64,000 bases of DNA from Afipia birgiae 34632 (GCF_000308295.2 NZ_HG326652.1:2122060-2186059); one strand, 5' to 3'; counted from the stretch's first letter, positions 43,965 through 53,082 are shown. Notes: a model not told the origin generated them from the letters alone. Numbers and translations: made by a program.

Positions 43965-45047
43965 CTAGCTATCCTGGTTGTCTCCGGCCAATGCGTCGCA
44001 CACGGCCTTGGTGACATCAGCGGTTCTTGCCTTTCCGCCTAAATCCGGTGTGTGGAGCGACTTATCCGCCGTGACTTTTTCAATCGCCCGCATCAGCCGC
44101 GCTGCGGCGGACGGTTCGCCGAGATGCTCCAGCATCATGACGCTGGACCAGAATGTGCCGATCGGGTTCGCGATCCCCTTGCCGATGATGTCGAAGGCCG
44201 AGCCATGAATCGGCTCGAACATCGACGGGAACGTGCGCTCGGGATTGAGGTTGGCGGTCGGCGCGATGCCGAGCGAGCCCGCCAGCGCTGCGGCGAGATC
44301 CGACAGAATATCGGCGTGGAGGTTGGTCGCGACGATGGTGTCCAGAGTTTCGGGCTTGAGCGTCATGCGCATGGTCATGGCGTCGACCAGCATCTTGTCC
44401 CATGCGACATCCGGGAATTCGCGGGCAACCTCGGCGGCGATCTCGTCCCACATCACCATCGCATGCCGCTGCGCGTTGGATTTCGTCACCACCGTCAGGA
44501 ATTTGCGCGGCCGTGAGCGCGCCAATGCAAACGCAAAGCGCATGATTCGCGCGACGCCTGCGCGCGTGAACATCGACACGTCGGTGGCGACCTCCTCGGG
44601 CAACCCCCGATGCACACGCCCGCCGACGCCGGCATATTCGCCTTCTGAGTTCTCGCGTACGATCACCCAGTCCAGTTCCGGACCGGACACATTTCGAAGT
44701 GGGCTGACGATGCCCGGCAGGATCCGGGTCGGCCGGACGTTGGCGTACTGATCGAACGGCTGGCAAATTGCCAGCCGCAGCCCCCACAACGTGACATGAT
44801 CGGGTACATCCGGCACGCCGGCGGAGCCGAACAGGATTGCGTCATGTTTCCTGATCAGGTCGCGTCCGTTGTCCGGCATGAACGCGCCGGTTGTCTTGTA
44901 GCGCTCTGATCCCCAGTCGAAATGATCGAATGCGAAGGTGAATCGGCCATCACGCCTGGCGCAGGCATTCAGCGCTTCCACGCCGGCGGAGATCACTTCG
45001 GAGCCGATGCCGTCGCCGGGAATGGCTGCAATTCGATAAGTTTTCAC
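43965..45047 (-). CDS. Tartrate/D-malate dehydrogenase family (isopropylmalate dehydrogenase-like)
   Basis: A 360-residue beta-decarboxylating dehydrogenase. YRIAAIPGDGIGSEVISAGV starts the fold; VIVRENSEGEYAGVGGRVHRG carries the substrate arginine and loop; KSNAQRHAM, DAMTMRMTLKPE and FEPIHGSAFDIIGKGIANPIG complete the metal and NAD sites. The SEGEYAG pattern is that of the TtuC/D-malate group rather than LeuB. The start is taken as GTG at 45047 because longer ATG starts run into the operator at 45146-45171. It heads an operon divergent from a GntR regulator. Confidence 0.85.
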   Translation of the reverse strand: MKTYRIAAIPGDGIGSEVISAGVEALNACARRDGRFTFAFDHFDWGSERYKTTGAFMPDNGRDLIRKHDAILFGSAGVPDVPDHVTLWGLRLAICQPFDQYANVRPTRILPGIVSPLRNVSGPELDWVIVRENSEGEYAGVGGRVHRGLPEEVATDVSMFTRAGVARIMRFAFALARSRPRKFLTVVTKSNAQRHAMVMWDEIAAEVAREFPDVAWDKMLVDAMTMRMTLKPETLDTIVATNLHADILSDLAAALAGSLGIAPTANLNPERTFPSMFEPIHGSAFDIIGKGIANPIGTFWSSVMMLEHLGEPSAAARLMRAIEKVTADKSLHTPDLGGKARTADVTKAVCDALAGDNQDS

Positions 45048-45145
45048 GCTGAATCCGTTTTTGGTTGAGCCGTCGGTCGCGAACCGCCGTGGCTGAACGG
45101 GCCGGCAGGCCTTCCAACCGTCCGTCATCCGCAGCGCGCTTAGGG

Positions 45146-45171
45146 ATGCCATCTTCCATGGAAGATGGTAT
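45146..45171. promoter_or_regulatory. 26-nt palindrome, probable GntR operator
   Basis: A perfect 20-nt palindrome with arm CCATCTTCCA at 45149-45158 and its exact complement to 45168 extends to 26 nt with a single mismatched pair. It lies between the divergent dehydrogenase and GntR starts, about 100 nt and 67 nt from them. FCD-type GntR proteins bind short palindromes in just such places. Confidence 0.6.
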
Positions 45172-45238
45172 GGATGTCAAGAGACCTCGCGCGGAACACA
45201 GGCTTGCCTCTATAAGGAAGCGGTAGTCAGGAACGGAC

Positions 45239-45943
45239 ATGAGTCGCCTCAAAACGCCCCCCGCAGAGCCGCTTGCCAGAGCACCGTCGCTTGTCGCCGA
45301 CGCCTATCAGGCGCTGAAGAACGCTATACGCGATAACGCCTTCGCCCCCGGCTACCAGGGCTCAGAGCAGGAAATCGCGCTTCGGCTCGGCATGAGCCGG
45401 ACCCCGGTTCATGAAGCCCTGATCCGGCTTCAGGAAGAAGGCTTGGTGCGGGTTTTGCCAAAACGCGGTGTCACCGTTCTGGCGCTGTCGCCGGACGATA
45501 TGCGCGAGGTCTATGACGTGATCATCGCTCTTGAAGGCATGGCCGCCGAGTTAATCGCAGGCATGAGCCCTAAAGACCGCCGTCCCATCGTTGCAACACT
45601 GGAGAGCATCAACACCGAGATGAAAAACGCGTTGCAGCGCGATGAGCTCGACGCGTGGGCGCGTGCGGATGATCGCTTTCATCGCACCCTGATCGACGGC
45701 AGCGGGAATATGCGCCTGGCGCGCGTTGCTAATACCATCATGGATCAATCACACCGCGCACGGATGATGACGCTCCGCCTGCGCGCCAAACCGACCAAAT
45801 CGCTCAAGGAGCATCAGGCGCTTATCGCCGCCATCAAGAGCGGCGATGCGATGCTGTCGTGCAGCGAAGCCCAAAGTCACCGGCGGCGCGCGCGCAGCGA
45901 ACTCCTGCCGCTGCTGGACCAGTTCGGGATGAAGCATCTCTGA
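45239..45943 (+). CDS. GntR family (FCD domain) regulator
   Basis: A 234-residue regulator with the winged helix at about 17-82 (EQEIALRLGMSRTPVHEALIRLQEEG) and an FCD effector domain at about 90-220; ADDRFHRTLIDGSGN and the following histidines (EHQALI, SHRRRA) form the expected metal/ligand site. It is divergent from the dehydrogenase operon and 110 nt upstream of an MFS gene on the same strand, so both are plausible targets. FCD domains usually bind carboxylic acids. Confidence 0.87.
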   Translation: MSRLKTPPAEPLARAPSLVADAYQALKNAIRDNAFAPGYQGSEQEIALRLGMSRTPVHEALIRLQEEGLVRVLPKRGVTVLALSPDDMREVYDVIIALEGMAAELIAGMSPKDRRPIVATLESINTEMKNALQRDELDAWARADDRFHRTLIDGSGNMRLARVANTIMDQSHRARMMTLRLRAKPTKSLKEHQALIAAIKSGDAMLSCSEAQSHRRRARSELLPLLDQFGMKHL

Positions 45944-46052
45944 CCGCGCCGCGCGCGATTGCATAGGCGTATTCGCAAACTGCAGCTGCTCCTGACCGGC
46001 GAATTGCGGTTCATAGACATATGAGTCGCGATTTGTTCCCCGGGCGCGCCCG

Positions 46053-47291
46053 ATGACCCCCATGACCCCGGACATGAAACCGGCCATGAAGCCCGTGCAC
46101 ATCGCGCTCAACGTGCTGGCGGTGTGCTTCGCGCTGTCCGTGCTCGGACGCGGACTCGGCGAAAGCTTCACGGTTTTCCTGTTGCCGATTTCCCAGAGCT
46201 TCAGCTGGGACCGGGCGGAAATCATCTCGATCTACTCGCTGGCAGCGCTGGCAGGCGGCCTCTCGGCTCCTTTCATCGGACGACTGTTCGATCGGTCTGG
46301 CCCCCGCGCCGTCTATTCGCTGGGACTGGCCTTGCTGGGTAGCGCGTTCCTCGCCGCCGCCTATGCGCAACAGCTTTGGCAATTCCAGCTCAGCCTCGGC
46401 CTCTGCGTAGGGCTCGGCATCGCTTGCATCGGCAACGTCCCGAACTCGATCCTGCTTGGACGATGGTTCGGCCCGAAGCTGCCCACCGCAATGGCCGTGG
46501 TCTACTCCGCGACCGGCGCCGGCGTGCTGATCCTGTTGCCGTTGTCGCAGGTCCTGATTGACCGCGTCGGCTGGCGCGGCGCGTATCAGATCTTCGGCGC
46601 GACGGCGCTGGTGATGCTTATTCCGCTACTGTTTTTGCCGTGGAAACTGTTCGCGTCCGGCTCGGCCACGCTGGCAAGGAACGCCGCCGCCGAGGTCATC
46701 GACGAGGGCTGGACGTTGCTCAGCGCGATGCGTCATCACGCATTCTGGGCCCTGTTCTGCACATTCTTCTTCACCGCGGTCGGCATGTTCGCGCTCTCGG
46801 CCCAGATCGTCGCCTATCTGATCGATGCCGGGTTTCCGCCGCTGCAGGCCGCGACCGCGTGGGGGTTCAGTGGCGTGGTGCTGCTGTTCGGCATGCTCGG
46901 CGTCACCTGGCTCGACGGAATTATCGGACGCCGCCGCTCGGTGCTGTTCAGCTACGCCCTGTCGATCATCGGCATCGGCCTGCTCTGGCTGCTGAAATCG
47001 TACCCCAATGTCTGGCTGCTGACCGCGTTCGTGGTGACATTCGGCAGCATGATCGGCTCGCGCGGCCCGCTGATCACCGCAACCGCGATGAAGATTTTCC
47101 GCGGCGAGCGGGTCGGTACGATCTTTGGAACGATTTCCATTGGCAGCGGCCTTGGCTCGGCCTTCGGCTCGTGGGCCGGCGGGCTGATCCACGACATGAC
47201 CGGCGGCTACGACGCGCTGCTGCTGTTTGCCCTCGTCAGTGTGATCCTCGGCATGATCCCGTTTCTCGTGGTCCCCGCGCTGCGGCAGTGA
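46053..47291 (+). CDS. MFS transporter (OFA / monocarboxylate-like)
   Basis: A 412-residue inner-membrane carrier with about 12 helices. IGRLFDRSGPRAVYSLG is the MFS loop 2-3 motif, and GIIGRRRSVLFSYAL its second-half counterpart. The first helix region LGRGLGESFTVFLLPIS and the FSWDRAEI block resemble the carrier at 1102. It follows the GntR gene on the same strand and may be co-regulated. Four in-frame ATGs occur within the first twelve codons, so the exact start is uncertain. Confidence 0.85.
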   Translation: MTPMTPDMKPAMKPVHIALNVLAVCFALSVLGRGLGESFTVFLLPISQSFSWDRAEIISIYSLAALAGGLSAPFIGRLFDRSGPRAVYSLGLALLGSAFLAAAYAQQLWQFQLSLGLCVGLGIACIGNVPNSILLGRWFGPKLPTAMAVVYSATGAGVLILLPLSQVLIDRVGWRGAYQIFGATALVMLIPLLFLPWKLFASGSATLARNAAAEVIDEGWTLLSAMRHHAFWALFCTFFFTAVGMFALSAQIVAYLIDAGFPPLQAATAWGFSGVVLLFGMLGVTWLDGIIGRRRSVLFSYALSIIGIGLLWLLKSYPNVWLLTAFVVTFGSMIGSRGPLITATAMKIFRGERVGTIFGTISIGSGLGSAFGSWAGGLIHDMTGGYDALLLFALVSVILGMIPFLVVPALRQ

Positions 47292-47360
47292 CCACATGCC
47301 AGTTGCGCCGATGTCCGCAAGTTGCAATCATCGCTGCATGATGGAGCTGGAGATATTGCC

Positions 47361-48203
47361 ATGAGCGCGCCACTCGACGCACCGGATTGGCGCAAGCTGA
47401 CGCAGGAACAGCTCGACCTCGGGTTCAATAACACAACCCACGTGCCCGAAACCGCATCCATTGTCGGCGAATGGGACAGATTGTCGGCCGAGATGCGCGC
47501 GCGGCATCCGCAGTCTCTCGATCTTCGTTATGGTCCGCGCGAGCGCAACCGGATCGATTTCCTCAAAGCGAGTAACGGCGGCCCGACGCTGGTCTTCATT
47601 CATGGCGGCTACTGGCAGACGCGCGCGAAGGAAACCTTTGCGTTCAGCGCCAGCGGGCCGATGGCGCATGGTATCAACGTCGCCCTTATCGGTTACACAC
47701 TCGCGCCCGACGCGACGCTCGACCAGATCGTGGATGAGGTCCGCACCGGCATCGATACCCTTGTCAACGAACTTCCGGCGCTCGGCGGCAGCGCGGACAG
47801 ACTGGTTGTGTCCGGCTGGTCGGCCGGCGGGCATCTGTCGTCCATGACGCTCGGCCATCCGCACATCAAGGCCGGGCTTCTGATCAGCGGGATCTACGAT
47901 CTCGAACCGATCCGCCACAGCTACCTGAACGCCAAGCTCGGGCTTGATGAGGCCATGAGCCGCCGCAACTCTCCGGTGCTGCAACCGGGCGGCGTGGACA
48001 AACCCCTCGTTGTTGTCGCAGGCAGCGGAGAATTGCCGTTGCTGCGCAAACAGTCCGCCGATTTCGCCGCGCACCGCGCCACGCACGGATTACCGGTCGT
48101 CTACGAGGAAATTCCCGGTGCGAACCACTTCACCATGATGGATGAACTGGCATCGCCCTCAGGCCGCCTGACGACGCTGGTCCGTCAGCTTTTCGAGCGC
48201 TAG
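47361..48203 (+). CDS. Alpha/beta hydrolase (esterase, kynurenine formamidase-like)
   Basis: A 280-residue serine hydrolase of the BD-FAE/esterase group. The oxyanion loop FIHGGYWQ, the nucleophile elbow VSGWSAGGHL and the histidine in PGANHFTMMDEL are visible. The opening (LGFNNTTHVPE) and ERNRIDFLKA match the group that contains bacterial arylformamidases and carboxylesterases. The start at 47361 is preceded by GGAG. It lies 70 nt after the MFS gene, so import followed by hydrolysis of an ester or amide is possible. Confidence 0.8.
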   Translation: MSAPLDAPDWRKLTQEQLDLGFNNTTHVPETASIVGEWDRLSAEMRARHPQSLDLRYGPRERNRIDFLKASNGGPTLVFIHGGYWQTRAKETFAFSASGPMAHGINVALIGYTLAPDATLDQIVDEVRTGIDTLVNELPALGGSADRLVVSGWSAGGHLSSMTLGHPHIKAGLLISGIYDLEPIRHSYLNAKLGLDEAMSRRNSPVLQPGGVDKPLVVVAGSGELPLLRKQSADFAAHRATHGLPVVYEEIPGANHFTMMDELASPSGRLTTLVRQLFER

Positions 48204-48210
48204 TTGCAGC

Positions 48211-49377
48211 TCACGCCGCGAGCGGCAACCGTTTCTCGATGATGCGCGAGAACAGGCTCGCCCCGACGGGCAAAATCTTGTCGTCGAGGATGAAGCCGGG
48301 ATTGTGCAGCGGCACGCTCCCCTCGTGACCCAGCCAGAAATAGGCCCCCGGCACCGCAAGCAGCATGTCGGCGAAATCCTCGCTGCCCATTTTCGGTGTC
48401 GGCGTCGTCAGCACGTTCTCGCTGCCGACAACCTCGCGGGCCACGTCCGCCACGAAATGCGACTGCTCTTCGTGATTGACCAGCACCGAGAAGATATCGC
48501 GGATATCCACCTTGATCTCGACCTGAAACGCTGCCGCCATGCCGGCTGCGATGGTGCGCATCCGGTCGCGGATCTTTTCCCGGACCTTCTCGGAAAACGT
48601 CCGCACGGTGCCTGCCAGCATCGCCTCGCCCGGAATGACATTGTAGGCCGAGCCCGCATGGATCTGCGTGATCGACAGCACCGCGGATTTCAGCGGATCA
48701 ACATTGCGGCTGACGATGGTCTGCAACGCCTGCCCCAGCGTCATCGCGATCACCACCGGGTCGCGTGACATTTCCGGCATCGCGCCGTGGCTGCCATAGC
48801 CGGTGATGGTGATGTCGAAGAAATCCGCGCAGGCCATGCTCGGCCCGGGAAAGATCGCGACCTGACCCGGATTAAGCTGGGGCGCGTTATGCAGCCCATA
48901 GACCTCGTCGAGCGGAAATTTCTCGAACAGCCCGTCCTTGATCATGGCGCGCGCGCCGCCGAGCCCTTCTTCGGCGGGCTGAAAAATGAAAGCCACCGTG
49001 CCGTCGAAGTTGCGGGTCTGCGCTAGATAGCGCGCCGTGCCTAGCAGGATCGTGGTGTGCCCGTCATGACCGCAGCCGTGAAAGCGATCGGGAATCGTCG
49101 AGCGCCAGCTCAGATTGGTCTTTTCCTCCATCGGCAACGCGTCCATATCGGCGCGCAGGCCGATCCGCCTGTTGCCGCCGCCCTTGCCTTTCAGCAGCCC
49201 GACCACGCCGGTGCCGCCGAGGCCGCGATGCACCTCGATGCCCCATCCCGCGAGCTTCTCGGCGACGATGCCAGATGTGCGATGTTCCTCGAAGCCGATT
49301 TCCGGGTGCGCATGAAGATCGCGGCGGATCGCGGTGAGTTCGTCGGCAAAGCTGTCGATCAGTTCAATATTGGGCAT
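48211..49377 (-). CDS. M20 family amidohydrolase (hippurate/indole-acetyl-amino acid hydrolase-like)
   Basis: A 388-residue M20D metallo-amidohydrolase. The metal site is laid out as in the family: GLRADMDALPMEE (Asp79), FHGCGHDGHTT (Cys102, His104, His107), FQPAEEGLGGARAMI (Glu pair) and the C-terminal FWLGHEGSVPLHNPGF. Such enzymes remove acyl or aryl groups from N-acyl amino acids. It is convergent with the alpha/beta hydrolase with 7 nt between stops. Confidence 0.87.
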   Translation of the reverse strand: MPNIELIDSFADELTAIRRDLHAHPEIGFEEHRTSGIVAEKLAGWGIEVHRGLGGTGVVGLLKGKGGGNRRIGLRADMDALPMEEKTNLSWRSTIPDRFHGCGHDGHTTILLGTARYLAQTRNFDGTVAFIFQPAEEGLGGARAMIKDGLFEKFPLDEVYGLHNAPQLNPGQVAIFPGPSMACADFFDITITGYGSHGAMPEMSRDPVVIAMTLGQALQTIVSRNVDPLKSAVLSITQIHAGSAYNVIPGEAMLAGTVRTFSEKVREKIRDRMRTIAAGMAAAFQVEIKVDIRDIFSVLVNHEEQSHFVADVAREVVGSENVLTTPTPKMGSEDFADMLLAVPGAYFWLGHEGSVPLHNPGFILDDKILPVGASLFSRIIEKRLPLAA

Positions 49378-49433
49378 GCGGCGTCATCCGTTTTTAAGAT
49401 TGTAGCCAGGCAAAGCAGCGCCATCTTGGCAAA

Positions 49434-50555
49434 TCATTGCAGGGTGGCCAAGAGACCGGCCATCAAACGTCCGCGTTCGACCAGGCTGTCGACTTCGATA
49501 TGCTCGTTGAGGGTATGATAATCCGCGCCGCGCACGCCAAGGCTGTCCAGCGTCGACAGCCCCATCGCGCCGGTGAAGTTTCCGTCTGAGCCGCCGCCCG
49601 AACTGCCGTGGATCAGATCGAGGCCGATTGTCTTCCCCACCGCGCGCACCTGTTCATAAAGCGCCATGGTTCCGGCATTGGGTTCCCAGACCGGCCGCGT
49701 CACGCCGCGCGTCACCGTGAACGTCACGTCATTCGTCGTGCCGTTCAGCGCCAGCATCCGCTCGACCCCGCGATCGAGATCGGCCTGGCGTTTCGCCATG
49801 CTGAGTGCCTCGCCGCGGCAGCTCGACGCCACGCAGTTGACCCACTGCCCGCCGTGAACGACGCCGACGCTGAAGGTGCAGTCGTCGCCGGTCATGCCGT
49901 CGATGGCGATGATCTGCCGCGCCATTTCGCGGATTGCGGATCGCCCTGCCGCTAGCGTCGCACCAGCGTGGCTCGGCTTGCCGACAGCTTCCAGATTGAA
50001 CCGCGCAATCGCGTAGCGACCCGTGGTGACGCCTGCATTCCTGAACGCCGGTTCCGGCACCAGCACATACTTGTTGCGCGCGGCTTCCGCCTCGATGATG
50101 TCACGCGTGCTGGGGGTGCCGACTTCCTCGTCCGGCGTGAAGAGAACCGTCACTGGCAGCGGCGTTGCAATCGACGCTCTCTGCAATTGCCGGATAGCTT
50201 CGAGCGCGGCGTAATTGCCGCCTTTCATGTCGAGGATGCCCGGCCCGTAACATTTGCCGCCCTCACGCCGCCACGTCAGCTTTTGCAGCGTGCCGACCGG
50301 ATGAACCGTGTCCATGTGGCCCGCGATCAGAATGCCCGGCTGTCCCTGCTTGGGGTGCGGAAATCGCGCCCGGATGCAGCCGCCGAAACCCTGCCGCCCG
50401 GCGACATATTCAATCGACGCGCCGTCAATCGCCATGTCGCGGGCGGCGAGCTCGAGCATTCGGTTGACCGCAGCGGCATCCCAAGTCGGACTTTCGCATT
50501 CAACCCACGGGCGCAGGCCCGCCAGCATGGTTTCAACATCGAACGGAAGCGACAT
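49434..50555 (-). CDS. M20 family peptidase (carboxypeptidase G2-like)
   Basis: A 373-residue M20A-type metallopeptidase. Metal and catalytic residues appear in LIAGHMDTVHPVG, GPGILDMKGGNYAALEA, FTPDEEVGTPSTRD, and the late SSGGGSDGNFTGAMG. Relatives remove C-terminal glutamate from folates or cleave dipeptides. The start at 50555 is chosen for family length; upstream frame adds unlikely residues and no better ribosome site. It probably shares a transcript with the M20 amidohydrolase 56 nt downstream. Confidence 0.85.
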   Translation of the reverse strand: MSLPFDVETMLAGLRPWVECESPTWDAAAVNRMLELAARDMAIDGASIEYVAGRQGFGGCIRARFPHPKQGQPGILIAGHMDTVHPVGTLQKLTWRREGGKCYGPGILDMKGGNYAALEAIRQLQRASIATPLPVTVLFTPDEEVGTPSTRDIIEAEAARNKYVLVPEPAFRNAGVTTGRYAIARFNLEAVGKPSHAGATLAAGRSAIREMARQIIAIDGMTGDDCTFSVGVVHGGQWVNCVASSCRGEALSMAKRQADLDRGVERMLALNGTTNDVTFTVTRGVTRPVWEPNAGTMALYEQVRAVGKTIGLDLIHGSSGGGSDGNFTGAMGLSTLDSLGVRGADYHTLNEHIEVDSLVERGRLMAGLLATLQ

Positions 50556-50779
50556 GGGATTGAGCAAGGCGTTGTCCCCCTGGAGTTTGCTTTTCTGAAT
50601 GGCGGAATCTGCGTCCCACGCTCCGGATCGTTGCAGGTTCGGCAACCGATGCAAGATGCAAACTTGCCGGGCCTGCTGCCAGTTTGGCGATGTTGCCTGC
50701 CGAAATCAGATTGCGTATGCAGGCCGTCCAATCAGGAAGGGCTTGCGATGTCGATTTGCGCTGCAACACAGGTGCGTTT

Positions 50780-51646
50780 GTGACGCAGTCGCTCGTCGCC
50801 GTGCCCCCGTCCAACGCGAAGGCCGCCAGCTGGATGGTCGGCTGGCTCACCCTGATGCTGGTCCTGCTGGTGGCGGGCCGCGAGCTCTCTCGCGAACTCG
50901 ACGTGTTCCTGATCATGGAATTGCGTTCGGCCATCGGCCTGATCATGCTCTCCCCGCTGATTGTCATGAACGGCGGCTTTGCGAGCCTGAAGACGGCACG
51001 GCCGCTTCAGTATCTCGGCCGCAACATCGTCCATTACGCGGCGCAGTACGGCTGGTTTCTGGCCCTGACGCTGATCCCGCTGGCACAGGTCGTCGCCATC
51101 GAGTTCACCATGCCGATCTGGACTGCGCTGCTGGCGGTGGGTTTTCTCGGCGAGCGCCTGAATGCGTGGAAGATTCTGGCCATCGTGCTGGGGCTGGTGG
51201 GCGTGGTCATCATCGTGCAGCCCGGCGCTGCACCGGTCAGCCCGGGCCAGTTGATCATGGTTCTGGCGGCAGTCGGATTCGGCGTATCGATCGTCATGAT
51301 GAAATCGCTCACCCGTACCGACTCGGTCGTCGCGATCATCTTCTGGATGCTGGTGATCCAGTCGCTGATCGGCCTGCTCCCGGCCTATCACTATTGGCGC
51401 TGGCCATCGGCGCAGGCCTGGCCGTGGGTCATCGTGATCGCGTTCAGCGGCACCTATTCGCACTACTGCGTGACGCAGGCGATGCGCTATGCCGACACCA
51501 CGGTTGTCGTGCCGATGGATTTTCTCCGCGTGCCGCTGTCGGCTGCGGTCGGCTGGCTGATCTATTCCGAGCGGCTCGATGCAGCGACCATCGCGGGCGC
51601 TGCGCTGATCCTGACCGGCAATCTGCTGAACCTGAAACGCTCATAG
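50780..51646 (+). CDS. DMT superfamily (EamA) transporter
   Basis: A 288-residue permease with ten predicted helices in two EamA repeats. FTMPIWTALLAVGFLGERLN is the typical end of repeat one, and VVPMDFLRVPLSAAVGWLIYSERLD that of repeat two. Family members usually export amino acids or metabolites. A GTG at 50780 is preferred as start, because the upstream frame to ATG 50684 is not hydrophobic and would overlap the divergent peptidase promoter; this choice is moderate. Confidence 0.8.
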   Translation: MTQSLVAVPPSNAKAASWMVGWLTLMLVLLVAGRELSRELDVFLIMELRSAIGLIMLSPLIVMNGGFASLKTARPLQYLGRNIVHYAAQYGWFLALTLIPLAQVVAIEFTMPIWTALLAVGFLGERLNAWKILAIVLGLVGVVIIVQPGAAPVSPGQLIMVLAAVGFGVSIVMMKSLTRTDSVVAIIFWMLVIQSLIGLLPAYHYWRWPSAQAWPWVIVIAFSGTYSHYCVTQAMRYADTTVVVPMDFLRVPLSAAVGWLIYSERLDAATIAGAALILTGNLLNLKRS

Positions 51647-51673
51647 CCGGCGGCCATTGCGAGTGAGTCTTCA

Positions 51674-51822
51674 CCTCTCCCCGCCTGCGGGGAGAGGTCG
51701 GATTGCCATAAGCGCGTTCACGCGCGTCTTCGACGCGCTATGGCAATCCGGGTGAGGGGCTCTAGCGCAAACCGGATGCTATTCCCCCTCACTCCAACCC
51801 TCTCCCCGTAAACGGGGAGAGG
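51674..51822. repeat. Composite intergenic repeat, related to 9731-9884
   Basis: Three inverted repeats occur in sequence: CCTCTCCCC/GGGGAGAGG at 51674-51697, the 40-nt unit at 51705-51744 (one mismatch to the inverted copy at 9731-9770), and CCTCTCCCC/GGGGAGAGG at 51799-51822. The first 24 nt recur identically at 60534-60557. It separates the convergent DMT and hpd genes. Confidence 0.75.
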
Positions 51823-51830
51823 AAGAAAAT

Positions 51831-52955
51831 TCAAGCCGCGCTCGTCTTGTCCACCGACAGCACGCCGCGCCGGATCTGGTCTTCCTCGATCGACTCGAAC
51901 AGCGCCTTGAAGTTGCCCTCGCCAAAGCCGTCGTCGCCCTTGCGCTGGATGAACTCGAAGAAGATCGGGCCGATCGCGTTGGCCGAGAAGATCTGCAGCA
52001 ACACCTTGGTGTGACCGCCATCGACCACGCCCTCGCCGTCGATCAGGATGCCGTTCTTCTGCAGCCGCGCGACATCCTCACCATGTTTCGGCAGCCGCGC
52101 ATCGATCTTCTCGAAATAGGTGTCCGGCGGCGGCGGCATGAACGGCAACCCGTCCGCGCGCAGTTTCTCGATGGTGTGATGGATGTCCTTCACGCCGCAG
52201 GCGATGTGCTGGATGCCCTCGCCGTGATAGGTGTTGAGATATTCCTCGATCTGGCCGGAATCGCCCGCATCCTCGTTGATCGGAATCCGGATCTTGCCGT
52301 CGGGACTGGTCAGCGCGCGTGAAAACAGGCCAGAGGCCCTGCCCTCGATGTCGAAAAAGCGGATCTGGCGGAAATTGAACAGCCGCTCATAGAATCCGGT
52401 CCACACATCCATGCGGCCGCGATGGACGTTGTGGGTCAGGTGATCGAGATAGAACAGACCAGCGCCATCGGGGCGAATGTCCTTCAGCCCAAGCCACTCG
52501 AACTCGGCGTCGTAAGCCGAGCCCTTCGCGCCGTAGCGATCGACGAAGTACAGCAGGCTGCCGCCGATGCCCTTGATCGCGGGCACGTCCAGCGTCTTGC
52601 GGGATGAGATCTCGTCCGCAGGCTCTGCGCCGAGCACCAGCGCGCGCTCATAGGCATGCCTTGCATCGACCACGCGGAACGCCATCGACGGCGCACACGG
52701 ACCATGCGCGGCGACAAAGTCATACCCGTGCGCACCGGGCTGTTCGTTGACGAGGTAGTTCACGTCGCCCTGGCGATAGACCGTGATCGCCTTGGTCTTG
52801 TGACGGGCGACCGCCTTGAACCCCATCAGGCGGAACAGCGCGTGCAGCTTTTCCGGCTCGGGATGAGCGTACTCGACAAACTCGAAGCCATCGGTGCCCA
52901 TCGGATTGTGCTCGGAAATGACGGCGGCCGGCGCATCGTGCGGAAACGGACCCAT
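51831..52955 (-). CDS. hpd: 4-Hydroxyphenylpyruvate dioxygenase
   Basis: A 374-residue Fe(II) dioxygenase that converts 4-hydroxyphenylpyruvate to homogentisate in tyrosine breakdown. Two VOC domains are present; the iron ligands are His172 (LDHLTHNV), His250 (GIQHIAC) and Glu334 (FFEFIQRKGDDGFGEGNFKA). The C-terminal helix that closes the active site is complete. The start at 52955 follows CAAGAGGAGATC. It is divergent from an Lrp-type regulator and close to hmgA-maiA-fahA, which finish the pathway. Confidence 0.93.
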   Translation of the reverse strand: MGPFPHDAPAAVISEHNPMGTDGFEFVEYAHPEPEKLHALFRLMGFKAVARHKTKAITVYRQGDVNYLVNEQPGAHGYDFVAAHGPCAPSMAFRVVDARHAYERALVLGAEPADEISSRKTLDVPAIKGIGGSLLYFVDRYGAKGSAYDAEFEWLGLKDIRPDGAGLFYLDHLTHNVHRGRMDVWTGFYERLFNFRQIRFFDIEGRASGLFSRALTSPDGKIRIPINEDAGDSGQIEEYLNTYHGEGIQHIACGVKDIHHTIEKLRADGLPFMPPPPDTYFEKIDARLPKHGEDVARLQKNGILIDGEGVVDGGHTKVLLQIFSANAIGPIFFEFIQRKGDDGFGEGNFKALFESIEEDQIRRGVLSVDKTSAA

Positions 52956-53037
52956 GGCGATCTCCTCTTGCCAGTCTTCGCTGGCGATTCCTGCTAATCT
53001 GGAGGTGATCATGAGCCGCTTTTGATGCAACAGGCGT

Positions 53038-53082
53038 GCAAAATATGGCATACTTTGCTAATATCGTGCACGGATCGTGCAC
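53038..53082. promoter_or_regulatory. Putative Lrp-type sites between hpd and the regulator gene
   Basis: GCAAA and TTTGC face each other at 53038-53058 in an A/T-rich setting. Two GTGCAC hexamers follow at 53066-53071 and 53077-53082, 11 nt (one helix turn) apart and each within ATCGTGCAC. Phased A/T-rich boxes next to a divergent lrp-like gene fit binding by an Lrp oligomer. Confidence 0.45.

Noticed and set aside
45048..45152. ATG starts upstream of the dehydrogenase
   Set aside because: The extra residues do not match the family, and the first start codon lies in the palindrome at 45146-45171.
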